Assembly (NCBI RefSeq): GCF_001942335.1
Contig: NZ_MKKH01000010.1
Span: forward strand, 1 to 64,000
DNA length: 64,000 nucleotides
Direction: 5' to 3'
From: Cellulosimicrobium sp. CUA-896
Lineage (GTDB): Bacteria > Actinomycetota > Actinomycetes > Actinomycetales > Cellulomonadaceae
Part shown: positions 54,972 to 64,000 of the stretch, one piece after another
How the letters are laid out: every line of letters begins with the position of its first letter
Position numbering within the stretch: the first letter of the stretch is position 1
The notes under the pieces: model-generated
The model's input: only the letters and a program-made list of their open reading frames with translations
Databases searched by the model: none
What the model was told of the DNA's origin: nothing
Translations under genes and position numbers: made by a program

Positions 54972-56857
54972 GTGGCTCATCTCCTCGGCGCGGACGGCAT
55001 CTCGCTGACCGTCGGCACCCGCACCCTGCTCGACGACGTCTCCCTCGGTCTCGACGACGGCGACCGGGTCGGCATCGTCGGCCCCAACGGCGCCGGGAAG
55101 TCGACGCTGCTGCGCCTCCTCGGGGGTACCCAGCAGCCCGACGCCGGGCGGGTCACCCGGGTCGGCGGCCTGCGCCCCGGCCTGCTGGACCAGCGCGACG
55201 ACGTCGGCACCGGCGCGACGATCCGCGACCTCGTCCACGGCGACGCGGCGACCCACGCGTGGGCGTCGGACGCGAGCGTGCGCGCCGTCCACGACGGTCT
55301 GCTCACCGACCTCGACCTCGACGCTCCCGCCGACACCCTGTCCGGCGGGCAGCGTCGCCGCGTGGCGCTCGCGGCCCTGCTCGTCGCCGACCACGACGTG
55401 CTGTTCCTCGACGAGCCGACGAACCACCTCGACGTCGAGGGCGTCGCGTGGCTCGCCGAGCACCTGCAGGGCCGCTTCGCGCGCCCGGGTGCGCGGGGCG
55501 CGCTCGTCGTCGTGACCCACGACCGCTGGTTCCTCGACGCGGTGTGCTCGCGGATGTGGGAGGTGCGCGGCGACGGCTCCGGCCAGGTCGAGGGCTACGA
55601 GGGCGGGTACGCCGCCTACGTGCTCGCGCGCGCCGAGCGGGCACGGACCGCGGCCGTGGCCGCGGAGAAGCGGGACAACCTGCTGCGCAAGGAGCTCGCG
55701 TGGCTGCGGCGCGGTGCGCCCGCGCGCACGAGCAAGCCGAAGTTCCGGCTCGACGCGGCGGCCGCGCTCATCGCCGACGTCCCGCCCCCGCGCGACTCGC
55801 TCGAGCTGACGCGCACGGCCACGAAGCGCCTCGGCAAGGACGTGCTCGACCTCGAGGACGTCACGGTGACGGTGCCCGCGCGCGGGGAGTCCGACGCCCC
55901 GCGCGTGCTGCTCGACGACATCACCTGGCGCCTCGGCCCGGGGGACCGGTACGGCGTCGTCGGGGTCAACGGCGCGGGCAAGACGACGCTCCTCGCGCTG
56001 CTCGCGGGCCGGCGCGAGCCCGACGCGGGCCGGGTCAAGCGGGGCAAGACCGTCCACGTCGCGGAGCTCTCGCAGGACGTCGGCGAGCTCGACGACATCG
56101 CCGGGCGCCGCGTCGTGCAGGTGATCGAGGACGAGAAGCGCTCGGTCGTCGTCGACGGCAAGGAGCTCACGGCCTCCCAGCTCGTGGAGCGGCTCGGGTT
56201 CACGCGCGAGCGCGCGCAGACGCTCGTGCGCGACCTGTCCGGCGGCGAGCGCCGCCGCCTGCAGCTCCTGCGCCTGCTCGTCGCCGAGCCCAACGTCCTG
56301 CTGCTCGACGAGCCCACGAACGATCTCGACACCGACACGCTCGCCGCGCTGGAGGACCTGCTCGACGGCTGGCCGGGGACGCTCGTCGTCGTGTCACACG
56401 ACCGCTACCTGCTCGAGCGCGTCGCCGACCGCCAGGTCGCGCTGCTCGGGGACGGGCAGGTCCGGGACCTGCCGGGCGGCGTCGAGCAGTACCTCGACCT
56501 GCGGCGGGCCGCGATCGCCACCGGCGGCACCTCGTCGGGCACCTCCTCGGGCAACTCGGCGGGCACCGCCGCGGCCCGAACGGCCGACGCCCACGGGGCG
56601 GCGGCGACGCCGCCGCGGCGGACGGCGGGCCGGCGCCCAGCGCCGCCGAGGTCCGCGCCGCCAAGAAGGAGATCAACCGCATCGAGCGCCGGCTCACGAA
56701 GATCGCGGACGCCGAGGCCCGGCTGCACGAGCGGATCGCCGCGCAGGCGACGGACTTCGCCGCCGTGGCGGAGCTCGACGGCGAGCTGCGCGCGCTGGCG
56801 GCGGAGAAGGACGAGCTCGAGGCGGCCTGGCTCGAGGCGGCGGAGGTCGCGGGATGA
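54972..56857 (+). CDS. ABC-F family ATPase (frameshift in the linker)
   Basis: GTG 54972 starts AHLLGADGISLTVGTRTLL. Two ABC domains: Walker A GPNGAGKSTLLRLLGG and signature LSGGQRRRVALAALLVA, then GVNGAGKTTLLALLAGR and LSGGERRRLQLLRLLVAEP with LLLDEPTNDLDTDTLAALED. The C-terminal coiled coil (AKKEINRIERRLTKIADAEA) reads in another frame after about 56570. ABC-F proteins act on the ribosome, or protect it from antibiotics; this one is of the Uup-like C-terminal type. The next gene overlaps its stop (ATGA). Confidence 0.92.
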
Positions 56858-57171
56858 CGGGCGCCCGGATGCGCGTCGCGCTGTCCGCGCGCGGCGTCGA
56901 GGTCGACGACGGCGCGGGCGGGGTGCTCGCGCCCTGGGGCGACGTCGACCGCGTGACCGCGTTCGCGCTCGGCACGGTCCGCTACGTGTCGTTCGACCTC
57001 GTGAACGGGCACAGCGTCGAGGTCGACGACGGCGCCCCCGAGTGGGACGAGATGGTCGCCGCGCTGCCCGCGCACGTGGACGGCGGGGTCGACGACCTGC
57101 CGGCCGCGCTGGCCGCGCTGGCGCACGACGACCCCGTGCTGGTCGTCGGCGCACCGGTGCTGCCCCGCTGA
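56854..57171 (+). CDS. Small protein of unknown function after ABC-F
   Basis: The ATG overlaps the ABC-F stop. The 105-residue product (MTGARMRVALSARGVEVDDG, VLAPWGDVDRVTAFALGTVR, YVSFDLVNGHSVEVDDGAPE) looks like a compact beta-sheet domain with repeated GxxVxVDDG turns. It is PH-like in pattern, but no family is certain. Coupling suggests co-expression with the ABC-F protein. Intact. Confidence 0.65.
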   Translation: MTGARMRVALSARGVEVDDGAGGVLAPWGDVDRVTAFALGTVRYVSFDLVNGHSVEVDDGAPEWDEMVAALPAHVDGGVDDLPAALAALAHDDPVLVVGAPVLPR

Positions 57172-57196
57172 CGCGCAGGCATGCCTCCGCCGGGGC

Positions 57197-58503
57197 TCAG
57201 CGCGACGCTCGGTCCCGGCCGGTGAGGACGAGCCCGACGGCCGTCATGACCGCGAGGCCGCCGAGCACGACGGCGACCGGCGCCGTCCAGGTGCCCGTCG
57301 CCGTCTGCAGCGCACCCGCCGCCGTCGGGGCGAGGGCGGCGAACGAGTAGCCGACCGACTGGACCGTCGCCGACGCCTGGCGGCCGCGGCGCACCGTCGG
57401 GAACCGGTGCGCGACGAGCGTGAACACGACGACGAAGTTCGCCGCCTGGGCGACCCCGGCCGCGGACACCCACAGGACCCAGGCGCCGGGCGCCAGGAGC
57501 AGCCCGGCGGGCAGGAGCAGCCAGAGCGCGGCGATGCCCGCGAACGTCGTGCGCAGCGACACCCGGCGCAGGGCGAGCGGGACGGCGAGACCGCCGACGA
57601 TGGCGAAGCCTGGAACAGGGACGCCGCCCCGCCCGCCGCGCTGCGCGGGACGCCGGCGAGGTCCTCGAGGACGAGGGGCAGCCAGGCGGTGAGGGCGTAG
57701 AAGCTCGACGACTGGAGCGCGAACATCAGGCAGAGCGCCCAGGTGAACGGTGTCGCGAGCACGTGACGTTCGCGCGCCGCCGCGGGCTCCGTGCCTGTCA
57801 CCCCTCGGGCCATGCCCTCGGCGAGCCCGTCGGTGGCGGCGTCGGTGTCGGCGGTGTCGGCGCGGCGTCGGCGCCCCGCGCGGGGCGGGCGGGCGCGCGC
57901 GGGCTCGGGCGGGACCACCCGCCACCACCAGGCCAGCGCGACGACGGCGAGCAGCCCCCAGGAGGCGAGCGCCCAGCGCCAGCCGACGGCGCCGGCGAGC
58001 GGCGCGGTGAGCGCCGTCGTGACGACCGTGCCGACGTTGATGGCCGCGGTGTACAGGCCGGTCACGGTGCTGACGTGCCCCGGGAAGTCGCGCTGGGCGA
58101 TCATCGGGACGGAGAGGTTCGCGGTCGTGATGCCGAGCCCGATGAGCACCGTCCCCGCGAACGTGCCGAGGTGGCCGCCGGGCGCGACGCCCGACAGGTC
58201 GAGCGAGCGCAGCACGGTCCCGGCGAGAACCAGGACGAGGGCGACCGCGACCGCGGTCCGCAGCGACGAGCGGCCCAGCAGGCCGGCGACCGCGGGCGTC
58301 GCGAGCGCGAAGCAGAGCACCGGGATCCCGGTGAGCAGCCCGGCGGTCGCCGCCGTGAGGCCGAGGTCGGCCGCGACCTCGGCGACGACGGGCGGGACGG
58401 CCGTGAGCGGGGCGCGCAGGTTCACCGCGACGAGGAGGACGGCGACGAGGAGCACGCCGTCGATCCCGCCGCGGAACGCGCCGGGGCGGCGCGGGGTGCT
58501 CAT
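57197..58503 (-). CDS. MFS transporter, CynX/NimT-like (frameshifted)
   Basis: The product from ATG 58503 is about 435 residues and twelve membrane helices: VLLVAVLLVAVNLRAPLTAV, GLLTGIPVLCFALATPAVAG, GLYTAAINVGTVVTTALTAP and later FAIVGGLAVPLALRRVSLRT, FVVVFTLVAHRFPTVRRGRQ. A long charged loop lies between helices 6 and 7. The N-terminal LRAPLTAVPPVVAEVA motif is typical of cyanate/2-nitroimidazole exporters. The frame changes near 57620. It lies 44 bases after the MarR gene on the same strand, so it is likely under its control. Confidence 0.88.
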
Positions 58504-58546
58504 GCGGGTCGCCTCCGGGCGTCGGGTCGGTCGCGGGCGCGCCGCG

Positions 58547-59071
58547 TCAGCTCTCGAACTGCCCGACCACCGTCCGCAGCAGCGCGGCGAGCGCCGGGCG
58601 GCCGCCGGGCTCGAGCACGTCGAGGATGCGCGACTCGACGTCGAGGAGGTCGGTCATTGCCGTGTCCACACGCTCGAGCCCGTCCGGCGTGAGCTCCACG
58701 AGCACCCCGCGACGGTCGTCGGGGGAGCGGCGCCGTACCACGAGGCCGCGCGACTCGAGCCGGTCGATGCGGTTGGTCATCGTCCCGCTCGTGACGAGGG
58801 TCTGCGTGACGAGCGCGCCGGGGGACAGGCGGTACGGCTCGCCGGCCCTCCGCAGCGCCGAGAGCACGTCGAACTCCCAGGTCTCCAGGTGGCCGCGCGC
58901 GAACGCCGTGCGGCGCGCGCGGTCGAGGTGGCGGGCGAGGCGGTCGACGCGCGAGAACACCGTGAGCGGCTCGAGGTCCAGGTCCGGCCGCTCGTGCTGC
59001 CAGGCGGCGACGATGCGGTCGACCTCGTCGGGTCGCCCGTCGGGTCGCGCGCGGTCGTCGTGCGGCGTCAT
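58547..59071 (-). CDS. MarR-family regulator upstream of MFS transporter
   Basis: From ATG 59071 the product is 174 residues: LEPLTVFSRVDRLARHLDRA, FARGHLETWEFDVLSALRRA, LSPGALVTQTLVTSGTMTNR (recognition helix), LESRGLVVRRRSPDDRRGVL (wing) and VELTPDGLERVDTAMTDLL. This is the MarR group with HTH plus DDRR wing. A TCTyGA dyad at 59093 lies just upstream, so autoregulation is likely. The downstream MFS gene is the expected efflux target. The upstream open frame (to 59128) would run over the operator and was not used. Confidence 0.92.
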   Translation of the reverse strand: MTPHDDRARPDGRPDEVDRIVAAWQHERPDLDLEPLTVFSRVDRLARHLDRARRTAFARGHLETWEFDVLSALRRAGEPYRLSPGALVTQTLVTSGTMTNRIDRLESRGLVVRRRSPDDRRGVLVELTPDGLERVDTAMTDLLDVESRILDVLEPGGRPALAALLRTVVGQFES

Positions 59072-59092
59072 GACGCGAGGGTACTCGACGTG

Positions 59093-59106
59093 TCTCGACA
59101 TCAAGA
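59093..59106. promoter_or_regulatory. MarR-type palindromic operator
   Basis: TCTCGA-CA-TCAAGA forms a near-perfect dyad (TCTyGA half-sites) 22 bases before the MarR start. This half-site is common for actinobacterial MarR proteins. A further TCTTGA occurs at 59108. Binding is inferred. Confidence 0.65.
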
Positions 59107-59146
59107 GTCTTGACGGCACGTCGTGCACGTCGCGAGGGTCACGCAG

Positions 59147-59204
59147 CCGAACCCGGGGTCGTGCACCGCTCGGCGCTCCGAACGGTGCGCGACCCCGGGT
59201 TCGG
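59147..59204 (-). terminator. Long inverted repeat ending the ABC exporter operon
   Basis: CCGAACCCGGGGTCGTGCACCG (59147-59168) pairs with CGGTGCGCGACCCCGGGTTCGG (59183-59204) with one mismatch, closing a 14-base loop. It lies 34 bases downstream of the permease stop on the minus strand and before the MarR operator, so it most likely terminates the exporter operon. Confidence 0.7.
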
Positions 59205-59237
59205 CACGTCAGCCGGCGCGCAGCGCGTCCGAGAGCT

Positions 59238-60443
59238 TCACGCGGGCGCGGTGCGCAGCACCGCGTTGGAGTAGATCTTCGCGGCGAGCCAGACCAGCAC
59301 GGGGATCAGGGCCACGGACAGGCCGAGCGCGAGCAGCGCCTCCCACGTCTCGGCGCTGCCGAGCGCGATGCGCACCGGCATGAGCAGCGGCGAGCACAGC
59401 GGCACGTACGACAGCCACACGACGAGCGGGTTGTCCGGCGCCCACGGCGCCACCGAGACGCCGACGACGTACGGCACGACCATGAGGAACGTGACGGGCG
59501 TGGTGACCGCGCCGACGTCCTCCTGGCGCGAGACGAGCGCCCCGAGGCCGGCCATGAGCAGCGCGTAGCTGACGAAGCCGACGACGAACCACACGAGCGC
59601 CCAGGCCGCCGCCGCCCCGAGGTCGATCGTCGACGCGTCCACCAGGCCGAGCCCCAGCGCCGTCCCCACCCCCGCCGCGACGACGAGCGCGACCTGACCC
59701 AGCCCGACGAGGCCGATGCCGAGGACCTTGCCGGCCATGAGGTGCCACGGCCGCACGGTCGCGAGCAGCAGCTCGACGACGCGGCTCGTCTTCTCCTCGA
59801 CGACGCCCTGCGCGATGAGCTGGCCGCTGATCATGATGGCCATGAACAGCAGGATCCCCGTCACGAGACCGGTGACGTAGCGTGCGGGGTCGAACTCGCT
59901 CGGCTCGCCGATCGTCCGCACGCTCGGCTGGGCCGTCGCCATCTCGGACGACACCTCCGCCGGGTCCCCGCCGAGCTCCTCCACCGCGTCGGCGAGCGCC
60001 GTCTGCCGCGCCATGGTCGTCAGGACCGGGCCGAGCGTCTCGCCGAGCCCCGACTCGACGACGACGGTCCAGTCCTCGGCGGTCCCCGTGAGCAGGGCGT
60101 CGAGGTCGCCGTCGCGCACCTGCTCCTCGCCCGCGGCCTCGTCCGGCACCTCCACCGTCTCGACCTGCGTGCCGAGCGCGTCGCCCGTCGCCGTGACGGT
60201 CTGCGCGAGCGGCGCAGTCCCGGGCGTGAGCCCGACGCGCTGCGCGCTCGGCCCCGACGACGACGCCAGGTTCAGCACGACGCCGCCGAGCACCACGGCC
60301 GCGACGAGCAGCACGGTCAGCCACACGAACGACTTCGAGCGCAGGCGCGTCGTGATCTCGCGCCCCGCGACGAGACGGATCGCGCCCCAGGACGAGAGCT
60401 CCGTCGCGCCCGGCTCGACGGTGGTCGGACGGGTCGTGCTCAT
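59238..60443 (-). CDS. ABC-2 type permease, NatB-like
   Basis: The 401-residue product starts with a cytosolic segment, helix FVWLTVLLVAAVVLGGVVLN, a large external domain (VRTIGEPSEFDPARYVTGLV), then five helices: TGILLFMAIMISGQLIAQGV, ASTIDLGAAAAWALVWFVVG, FVSYALLMAGLGALVSRQED, TFLMVVPYVVGVSVAPWAPD and LLALGLSVALIPVLVWLAAK. This NatB/YhaP layout pairs with a NatA ATPase and exports Na+ or small compounds. ATG overlaps the ATPase stop (ATGA). Intact. Confidence 0.9.
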   Translation of the reverse strand: MSTTRPTTVEPGATELSSWGAIRLVAGREITTRLRSKSFVWLTVLLVAAVVLGGVVLNLASSSGPSAQRVGLTPGTAPLAQTVTATGDALGTQVETVEVPDEAAGEEQVRDGDLDALLTGTAEDWTVVVESGLGETLGPVLTTMARQTALADAVEELGGDPAEVSSEMATAQPSVRTIGEPSEFDPARYVTGLVTGILLFMAIMISGQLIAQGVVEEKTSRVVELLLATVRPWHLMAGKVLGIGLVGLGQVALVVAAGVGTALGLGLVDASTIDLGAAAAWALVWFVVGFVSYALLMAGLGALVSRQEDVGAVTTPVTFLMVVPYVVGVSVAPWAPDNPLVVWLSYVPLCSPLLMPVRIALGSAETWEALLALGLSVALIPVLVWLAAKIYSNAVLRTAPA

Positions 60444-61405
60444 GCCGGCACCTCTTCCTTCGTCTCCGTCCGTGCCGCGGCGCCGTCCGCCCCGGCCGAG
60501 CTGACCACGTCCCGGTACAGCTCGGTGAGCGACGGCCGCACGACCGCGAACTCGTGCACCGGACCTGCGGCGAGCGCGGCGTGGAGCACCGCCTGCTCGC
60601 CTCCCGGCGCGTCGCCCGCCCGCGAACCCGGGGCGAGCTCCACGACGGTGCGCGACCCCTCGAGGCTCACGGCCCGCGCCCCGGGGACGGCGCCGATCCA
60701 CGAGGCGCCCGGCGGGCCGTCGACGACCCACCGTTCCGTCTCGGTGCGGCGCAGCTCGGCGATCGTGCCGACCGCGACCATCTCGCCGTCCCGGATGATC
60801 CCCACGCGGTCGCAGAGCCGCTCGACGAGGTCGAGCTGGTGCGAGGAGAAGACGACGGGGACCCCGGCGTCGGCGCGGTCGCGCAGGACGTCGCTCATCA
60901 CGTCGACGGCGACGGGGTCGAGGCCGGAGAACGGCTCGTCGAGGACGAGCGCGTCCGGGTCGTGCGCGAGCGCGGCGGCGAGCTGGACGCGCTGCTGGTT
61001 GCCGAGCGAGAGCTTCTGCACCTCGTCGCCGCGGCGCTCGGCCACGCCGAGCGTGTCGGTCCAGCGCGTCATCGCGTCGCGCGCGGCGCCGGCGGAGAGC
61101 CCGTGCAGCCGCGCGAGGTACGTCAGCTGGTCCCCGACGGGCATGCGGGGGTACAGGCCGCGCTCCTCGGGCATGTAGCCGATGCGGCGGCGCGCGTCGG
61201 CGTCGATGGGCCGTCCGTCCCACCGGACCTCGCCCGCGTCCGCGGCGAGCACCCCGAGGACGATCCGCATCGTCGTCGTCTTGCCCGCGCCGTTGGACCC
61301 GACGAAGCCGAAGATCTCCCCGGCGCGCACGTCGAACGACGTGCCCCGCAGCGCCCGGACGGAGCCGTAGGACTTGGTCAGCGAGTCGATCTCGAGAGTC
61401 GCCAT
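60440..61405 (-). CDS. ABC transporter ATPase, NatA-like
   Basis: The 321-residue product has Walker A GFVGSNGAGKTTTMRIVLGV, the Q-loop region RRIGYMPEERGLYPRM, signature LSLGNQQRVQLAAALAHDPD and Walker B ALVLDEPFSGLDPVAVDVMS. A ~90-residue C-terminal extension (YDRVGIIRDGEM-type, then ELYRDVVSSAG) is typical of NatA/EcsA-like ATPases. LSLGNQQ replaces LSGGQ, as in this subfamily. Coupled to the permease by a 4-base overlap. Confidence 0.93.
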   Translation of the reverse strand: MATLEIDSLTKSYGSVRALRGTSFDVRAGEIFGFVGSNGAGKTTTMRIVLGVLAADAGEVRWDGRPIDADARRRIGYMPEERGLYPRMPVGDQLTYLARLHGLSAGAARDAMTRWTDTLGVAERRGDEVQKLSLGNQQRVQLAAALAHDPDALVLDEPFSGLDPVAVDVMSDVLRDRADAGVPVVFSSHQLDLVERLCDRVGIIRDGEMVAVGTIAELRRTETERWVVDGPPGASWIGAVPGARAVSLEGSRTVVELAPGSRAGDAPGGEQAVLHAALAAGPVHEFAVVRPSLTELYRDVVSSAGADGAAARTETKEEVPA

Positions 61406-61617
61406 GGCACCACGGAACCACGGCGGGCGGTCGTCCGGGAGGGACAGATGTCACGTCCTCGGCACGAGATGCCTGTGGCGTCGCGCCCGCGGGCGTCGCG
61501 ACGGCGCGCGCCGGCACCGCCACGGGTGAAACGGGAGGGTGAAGCCTGGCCCCGCCTCGTCGGGCACGCCGGGCCGCTGACCTGCGACGACGCATCCAGG
61601 TACCCCTCCGAACGAAG

Positions 61618-61647
61618 TTGGACGGTCGTCCAGTTCGGCCCTAGTGT
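61618..61647 (+). promoter_or_regulatory. Promoter of the surface protein gene
   Basis: TTGGAC, 18 bases, TAGTGT, within the 337-base gap 61406-61742 that otherwise holds no gene. GGACGGTCGTCC at 61620-61631 is a dyad overlapping the -35. Predicted transcription starts about 90 bases before the ATG. Confidence 0.5.
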
Positions 61648-61742
61648 GGCGCCACCCCCGCACACGCGCGGCCTGCTCGACCTCTCGCGACGGAGCGAGG
61701 ACCGAGAAGGCCGTCCTCCTCCAGGAAGGTCGTCACCGCCCC

Positions 61743-62721
61743 ATGCGCACGGCGACGGGGGCAGCGCTCGGCGCTGCTCTCCTCCTTGTCCTCTCGGCGC
61801 CTCCCGCCCTCGCCGGCGGCTCCGACGCCCCGACCCCCTACGACGTCCTCCCCGGGGGCCTGCAGCTGCGCGACGGGGACTCGTTCCCCGACGCGGGGCA
61901 CGTCAACATCGCCTACACGGCCGGCGGGGTGCCGCACCAGGCCGGGATCCACTTCGACAGCCTCAACGGGCAGCCCTCGGCGCGTACATCGGGTCGTCCT
62001 TCCTGCCGTGGAGCGTCCTGGTCCCCGACGGGGCCTTCTGCATCACGTGGGTGCAGGTCGGTCACCACGACGAGCACTTCGGCGAGGGCGGCCAGCGACC
62101 CGTGTGCTCGGGGTCCTCCGCACCTGCCGGGTCGGAGGCTCCCGTCGCGCCCCCGGGACCGGCCGACCCCCCGGTGCCCGAGAGGCCCGCGCCGGGTCGG
62201 CCGCGCCCGGGGACGCCGCACCGGAGGAGTCCGCGCCCGGCGCGCCTGTGCCCGGGACGCCGGTGCCCGGGAACCCTGACGTGTCCGCCGACCACGGCGC
62301 GTCGGACGAGCCCGCCGGGTCGACGCCGCCCGGGGTGCCGCCCGTCGCCGGTGCGCCGGGCAGCACGGCGGCGCCCGCCGACGACGCCGACGCCGGCACC
62401 GCCGACGACGCCGACGACGCCGCCGCCGGCCCGGACCGGTCGGTGGGCGGTCCCTCCGCCGGTGCGGACGCGGCCGGTGCGGTCGGCACCGCAGCCGTGG
62501 CCGCCGTCGGTTCCCTCGACGCTGCGGCACGGCCGGGAGCGTCCGACGACGCGGGAGGAGCCCCGCAGGCGTCGCCGGGCTGGATGGGGGCGACGGGCGC
62601 CGCGGTGATCGGGGCCATCCTGGCCGCCGGGGCGCTCGTCCTCGGAGGCTTCGCCCTCGTCGACGCCCGCCGCCGGCGACGACGCGCCTCCGCCCGCGTC
62701 AGCGCCTCGTCGTCGTCGTGA
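61743..62721 (+). CDS. Secreted surface protein with Pro/Ala stalk and C-terminal anchor (two frameshifts)
   Basis: ATG 61743 starts a signal peptide RTATGAALGAALLLVLSAPP with AxA-type site (ALAGG), then a globular part GGLQLRDGDSFPDAGHVNIA and, after a lost C near 61977, GAYIGSSFLPWSVLVPDGAF and TWVQVGHHDEHFGEGGQRPV. A Pro/Ala/Asp-rich stalk of about 150 residues (after another frame change near 62200) leads to a membrane helix GAAVIGAILAAGALVLGGFA and a basic end. There is no LPxTG before the helix. Probably an envelope-exposed protein; the function is unknown. It overlaps the TetR gene end by 23 bases. Confidence 0.75.
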
Positions 62722-63337
62722 GCCGGGGCCGCTTCTCCATGTCGGCGAGACCGTTCCACGCGAGGTTGACGAGGTGCGCGGCGACCTCGGTCTTGCGCGG
62801 GCTGCGCGCGTCGAGCCAGTACTGCCCGGTGAGCGCGACCATGCCGACGAGCATCTGCGCGTAGATCGGGGCGACCTTCGGGTCCAGGCCCCGCGTGGAG
62901 AACTGCTCGGCGAGGAGGTGCTCCACCTGCGTCGCGACGTCCCCGATGAGGCTCGAGAACGTGCCCGTGGCCTGGGCGACGGGCGAGTCGCGCACGAGGA
63001 TCCGGAAGCCGTCCTCCGAGGTCTCGATGTAGGTCAGCAGGGCGAGCGCCGTCCGCTCGAGGAGCACCTTCGGGTGCCCGCCCTCGGCGAGAGCGCCCGA
63101 CAGCGCCGCGGTGAGCGCCTGGACCTCCCGGTCCACGACGACCGCGTAGACGCCCTCCTTGCCGCCGAAGTGCTCGTAGACGACCGGCTTCGACACCTCC
63201 GCGCGGGTGGCGATCTCCTCCACGCTCGTGCCCTCGAACCCCTTCTCCGCGAACAGCCCGCGGCTGACGGCGAGCAGCTGCTCGCGTCGCTGGCTCGCGG
63301 TCATGCGGGAACGGGGGGTGCGTCGGGAGTCGGCCAC
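62699..63337 (-). CDS. TetR-family transcriptional regulator
   Basis: GTG 63337 (alternative ATG 63304) yields about 212 residues. The N-terminal HTH is typical: LLAVSRGLFAEKGFEGTSVE, EIATRAEVSKPVVYEHFGGK, then a ligand domain LLTYIETSEDGFRILVRDSP and YAQMLVGMVALTGQYWLDAR, ending DMEKRPRLTTTTRR. The group (AcrR/RHA-like) often controls lipid or efflux genes. The promoter side faces tRNA-Gln. The stop overlaps the convergent surface-protein gene. Intact. Confidence 0.93.
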   Translation of the reverse strand: MADSRRTPRSRMTASQRREQLLAVSRGLFAEKGFEGTSVEEIATRAEVSKPVVYEHFGGKEGVYAVVVDREVQALTAALSGALAEGGHPKVLLERTALALLTYIETSEDGFRILVRDSPVAQATGTFSSLIGDVATQVEHLLAEQFSTRGLDPKVAPIYAQMLVGMVALTGQYWLDARSPRKTEVAAHLVNLAWNGLADMEKRPRLTTTTRR

Positions 63338-63479
63338 GGGACCATCATGCCGTGCCCCGCCCGGGCGTCCGGGACCGCGGCGCCGGGCACGAGCCGCGAC
63401 CTGGCAGACTGTTCCCGGACGCACGACGCCGCCGCGGCCCCGGGCGCCAGCCCGGTGCCGGTCCTGCGTCAGGGTCCGG

Positions 63480-63551
63480 TCCGCCTTGGTGTAATCGGCA
63501 GCACAAGGGTTTTTGGTGCCCTTGGTCCAGGTTCGAGTCCTGGGGGCGGAG
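63480..63551 (+). tRNA. tRNA-Gln (anticodon TTG)
   Basis: Acceptor TCCGCCT pairs with GGGCGGA, with discriminator G. The D-arm has TGGTGTAATCGGCAGCAC, anticodon stem AGGGT/GCCCT closes loop TTTTGGT with anticodon TTG (codon CAA), and T-arm CCAGG-TTCGAGT-CCTGG is perfect. CCA is not encoded. 72 nt. It directly precedes glmU, the usual actinobacterial order. Confidence 0.96.
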
Positions 63552-63581
63552 CACGTGCCACCGATCCCGAGGGGAACATCC

Positions 63582-64000
63582 ATGGAAGCTCAGCAGGGCA
63601 CCGACGCGCGCGTCGCCCCCGCTGCCGTGATCGTCCTCGCCGCCGGCGAGGGAACGCGGATGAAGTCGTCCACCCCGAAGATGCTGCACACGCTCGCGGG
63701 GCGCAGCCTGCTCGGCACGTGCTCGTCGCGACGCGTTCGCTCGACCCGGCGCTGCTGGCCGTCGTGGTGCGGTACGAGCGCGACCGCGTCGCCGAGCACG
63801 CGCTGGCGTCGACGCCGGGGTGCTCGTCGTCGACCAGGACGAGGTGCCGGGGACCGGCCGTGCCGTGCAGTGCGCGCTCGCCGCGCTCGACGCGAAGGCG
63901 CACGCGCTCGCGGTCGTCGACGGCGTCCCCGACGGCGAGGAGGGGCGCGGGCTCGGCGACGGGCTCGAGGGCCCGGTCGTCGTCACGGCGGGCGACACCC
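63582..64000 (+). CDS. glmU: Bifunctional GlmU (N-terminal part, cut by window edge, frameshifted)
   Basis: ATG 63582 follows GAGGGGAA. The N-terminal uridyltransferase domain reads [20 protein letters not shown] and [12 protein letters not shown], then shifts at about 63712 (GGC[C]ACG) to [20 protein letters not shown] and again near 63815 to [20 protein letters not shown]. The GEGTRMKS loop binds UTP. GlmU makes UDP-GlcNAc for peptidoglycan. Both breaks are one-base losses. The acetyltransferase half lies beyond the window. Confidence 0.95.
   Translation, partial: MEAQQGTDARVAPAAVIVLAAGEGTRMKSSTPKMLHTLAGRSLLGTCSSRRVRSTRRCWPSWCGTSATASPSTRWRRRRGARRRPGRGAGDRPCRAVRARRARREGARARGRRRRPRRRGGARARRRARGPGRRHGGRH

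Noticed and set aside
1-64000. CRISPR arrays, integrase genes, rRNA genes, complete prophage
   Set aside because: No regularly spaced repeats, no recombinase beyond the IS3 fragment, no rRNA sequence and no structural phage genes were seen.

Overview
The window comes from a high-GC actinobacterium. Codon use is strongly G/C-ending, starts are often GTG, and the core order metG-tatD-rpf-rsmA-ispE and tRNA-Gln-glmU is typical of Actinomycetota. The mix of a GH20 hexosaminidase, an acetyl-xylan-esterase-like hydrolase, a PMT mannosyltransferase and several resuscitation-promoting-factor-like proteins fits a Cellulosimicrobium/Cellulomonas-type soil organism. That taxonomic placement is inference.

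Region 1 (1-12.4 kb) is accessory DNA with visibly lower GC and more A/T-ending codons. It starts with an IS3-type insertion sequence end. Next is a relic of a type I restriction-modification operon, in which the HsdM start is fused in frame to the HsdR end. A translationally coupled SIR2 + HerA pair follows (the known SIR2-HerA/Nezha anti-phage architecture), then a dGTPase with a small partner, an SNF2-type helicase, an orphan membrane-anchored beta-rich protein that may resemble the CBASS effector Cap15, a DUF1653 protein, a phage-type WYL-like protein, and decayed methyltransferase and regulator genes. I read it as a defence/mobile island.

Region 2 (12.4-42.5 kb) is mostly chromosomal housekeeping and envelope genes. 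It holds a methyltransferase, a zinc alcohol dehydrogenase, a candidate small RNA with a strong terminator, a very large helicase-like protein with a nuclease-like end, mscL, an SAF-domain protein, an FmdB/Ruc-like zinc ribbon, a penicillin-amidase family hydrolase, 5-FTHF cyclo-ligase, RimJ-like acetyltransferase, an Rv0996-like membrane protein, tRNA-Ala, two paralogous lipoproteins flanking a GH20 hexosaminidase, PMT, rsmI, a nicotinamidase, an aminotransferase and a sugar-dehydrogenase lipoprotein.

Region 3 (42.5-64 kb) carries three Rpf/transglycosylase-like secreted proteins. They share N-terminal ubiquitin-like/G5 architecture and near-identical promoters but have two different catalytic C-termini. 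They are interleaved with metG, tatD, a WYL regulator/VOC pair, rsmA and ispE. After these come an esterase, an ABC-F protein, a MarR-MFS operon, a NatAB-like ABC exporter, a cell-surface protein, a TetR regulator, tRNA-Gln and the start of glmU.

Many high-GC genes are broken by apparent one-base losses within short G or C runs (adh, tatD, ispE, glmU, an rpf paralog and others). The pattern is uniform and hits essential genes, so I treat it as probable sequence error rather than biology. By contrast, the methyltransferase relic at 10.9-11.6 kb has a real in-frame stop, and the 46-bp tandem duplication at 28.4 kb is a discrete event.
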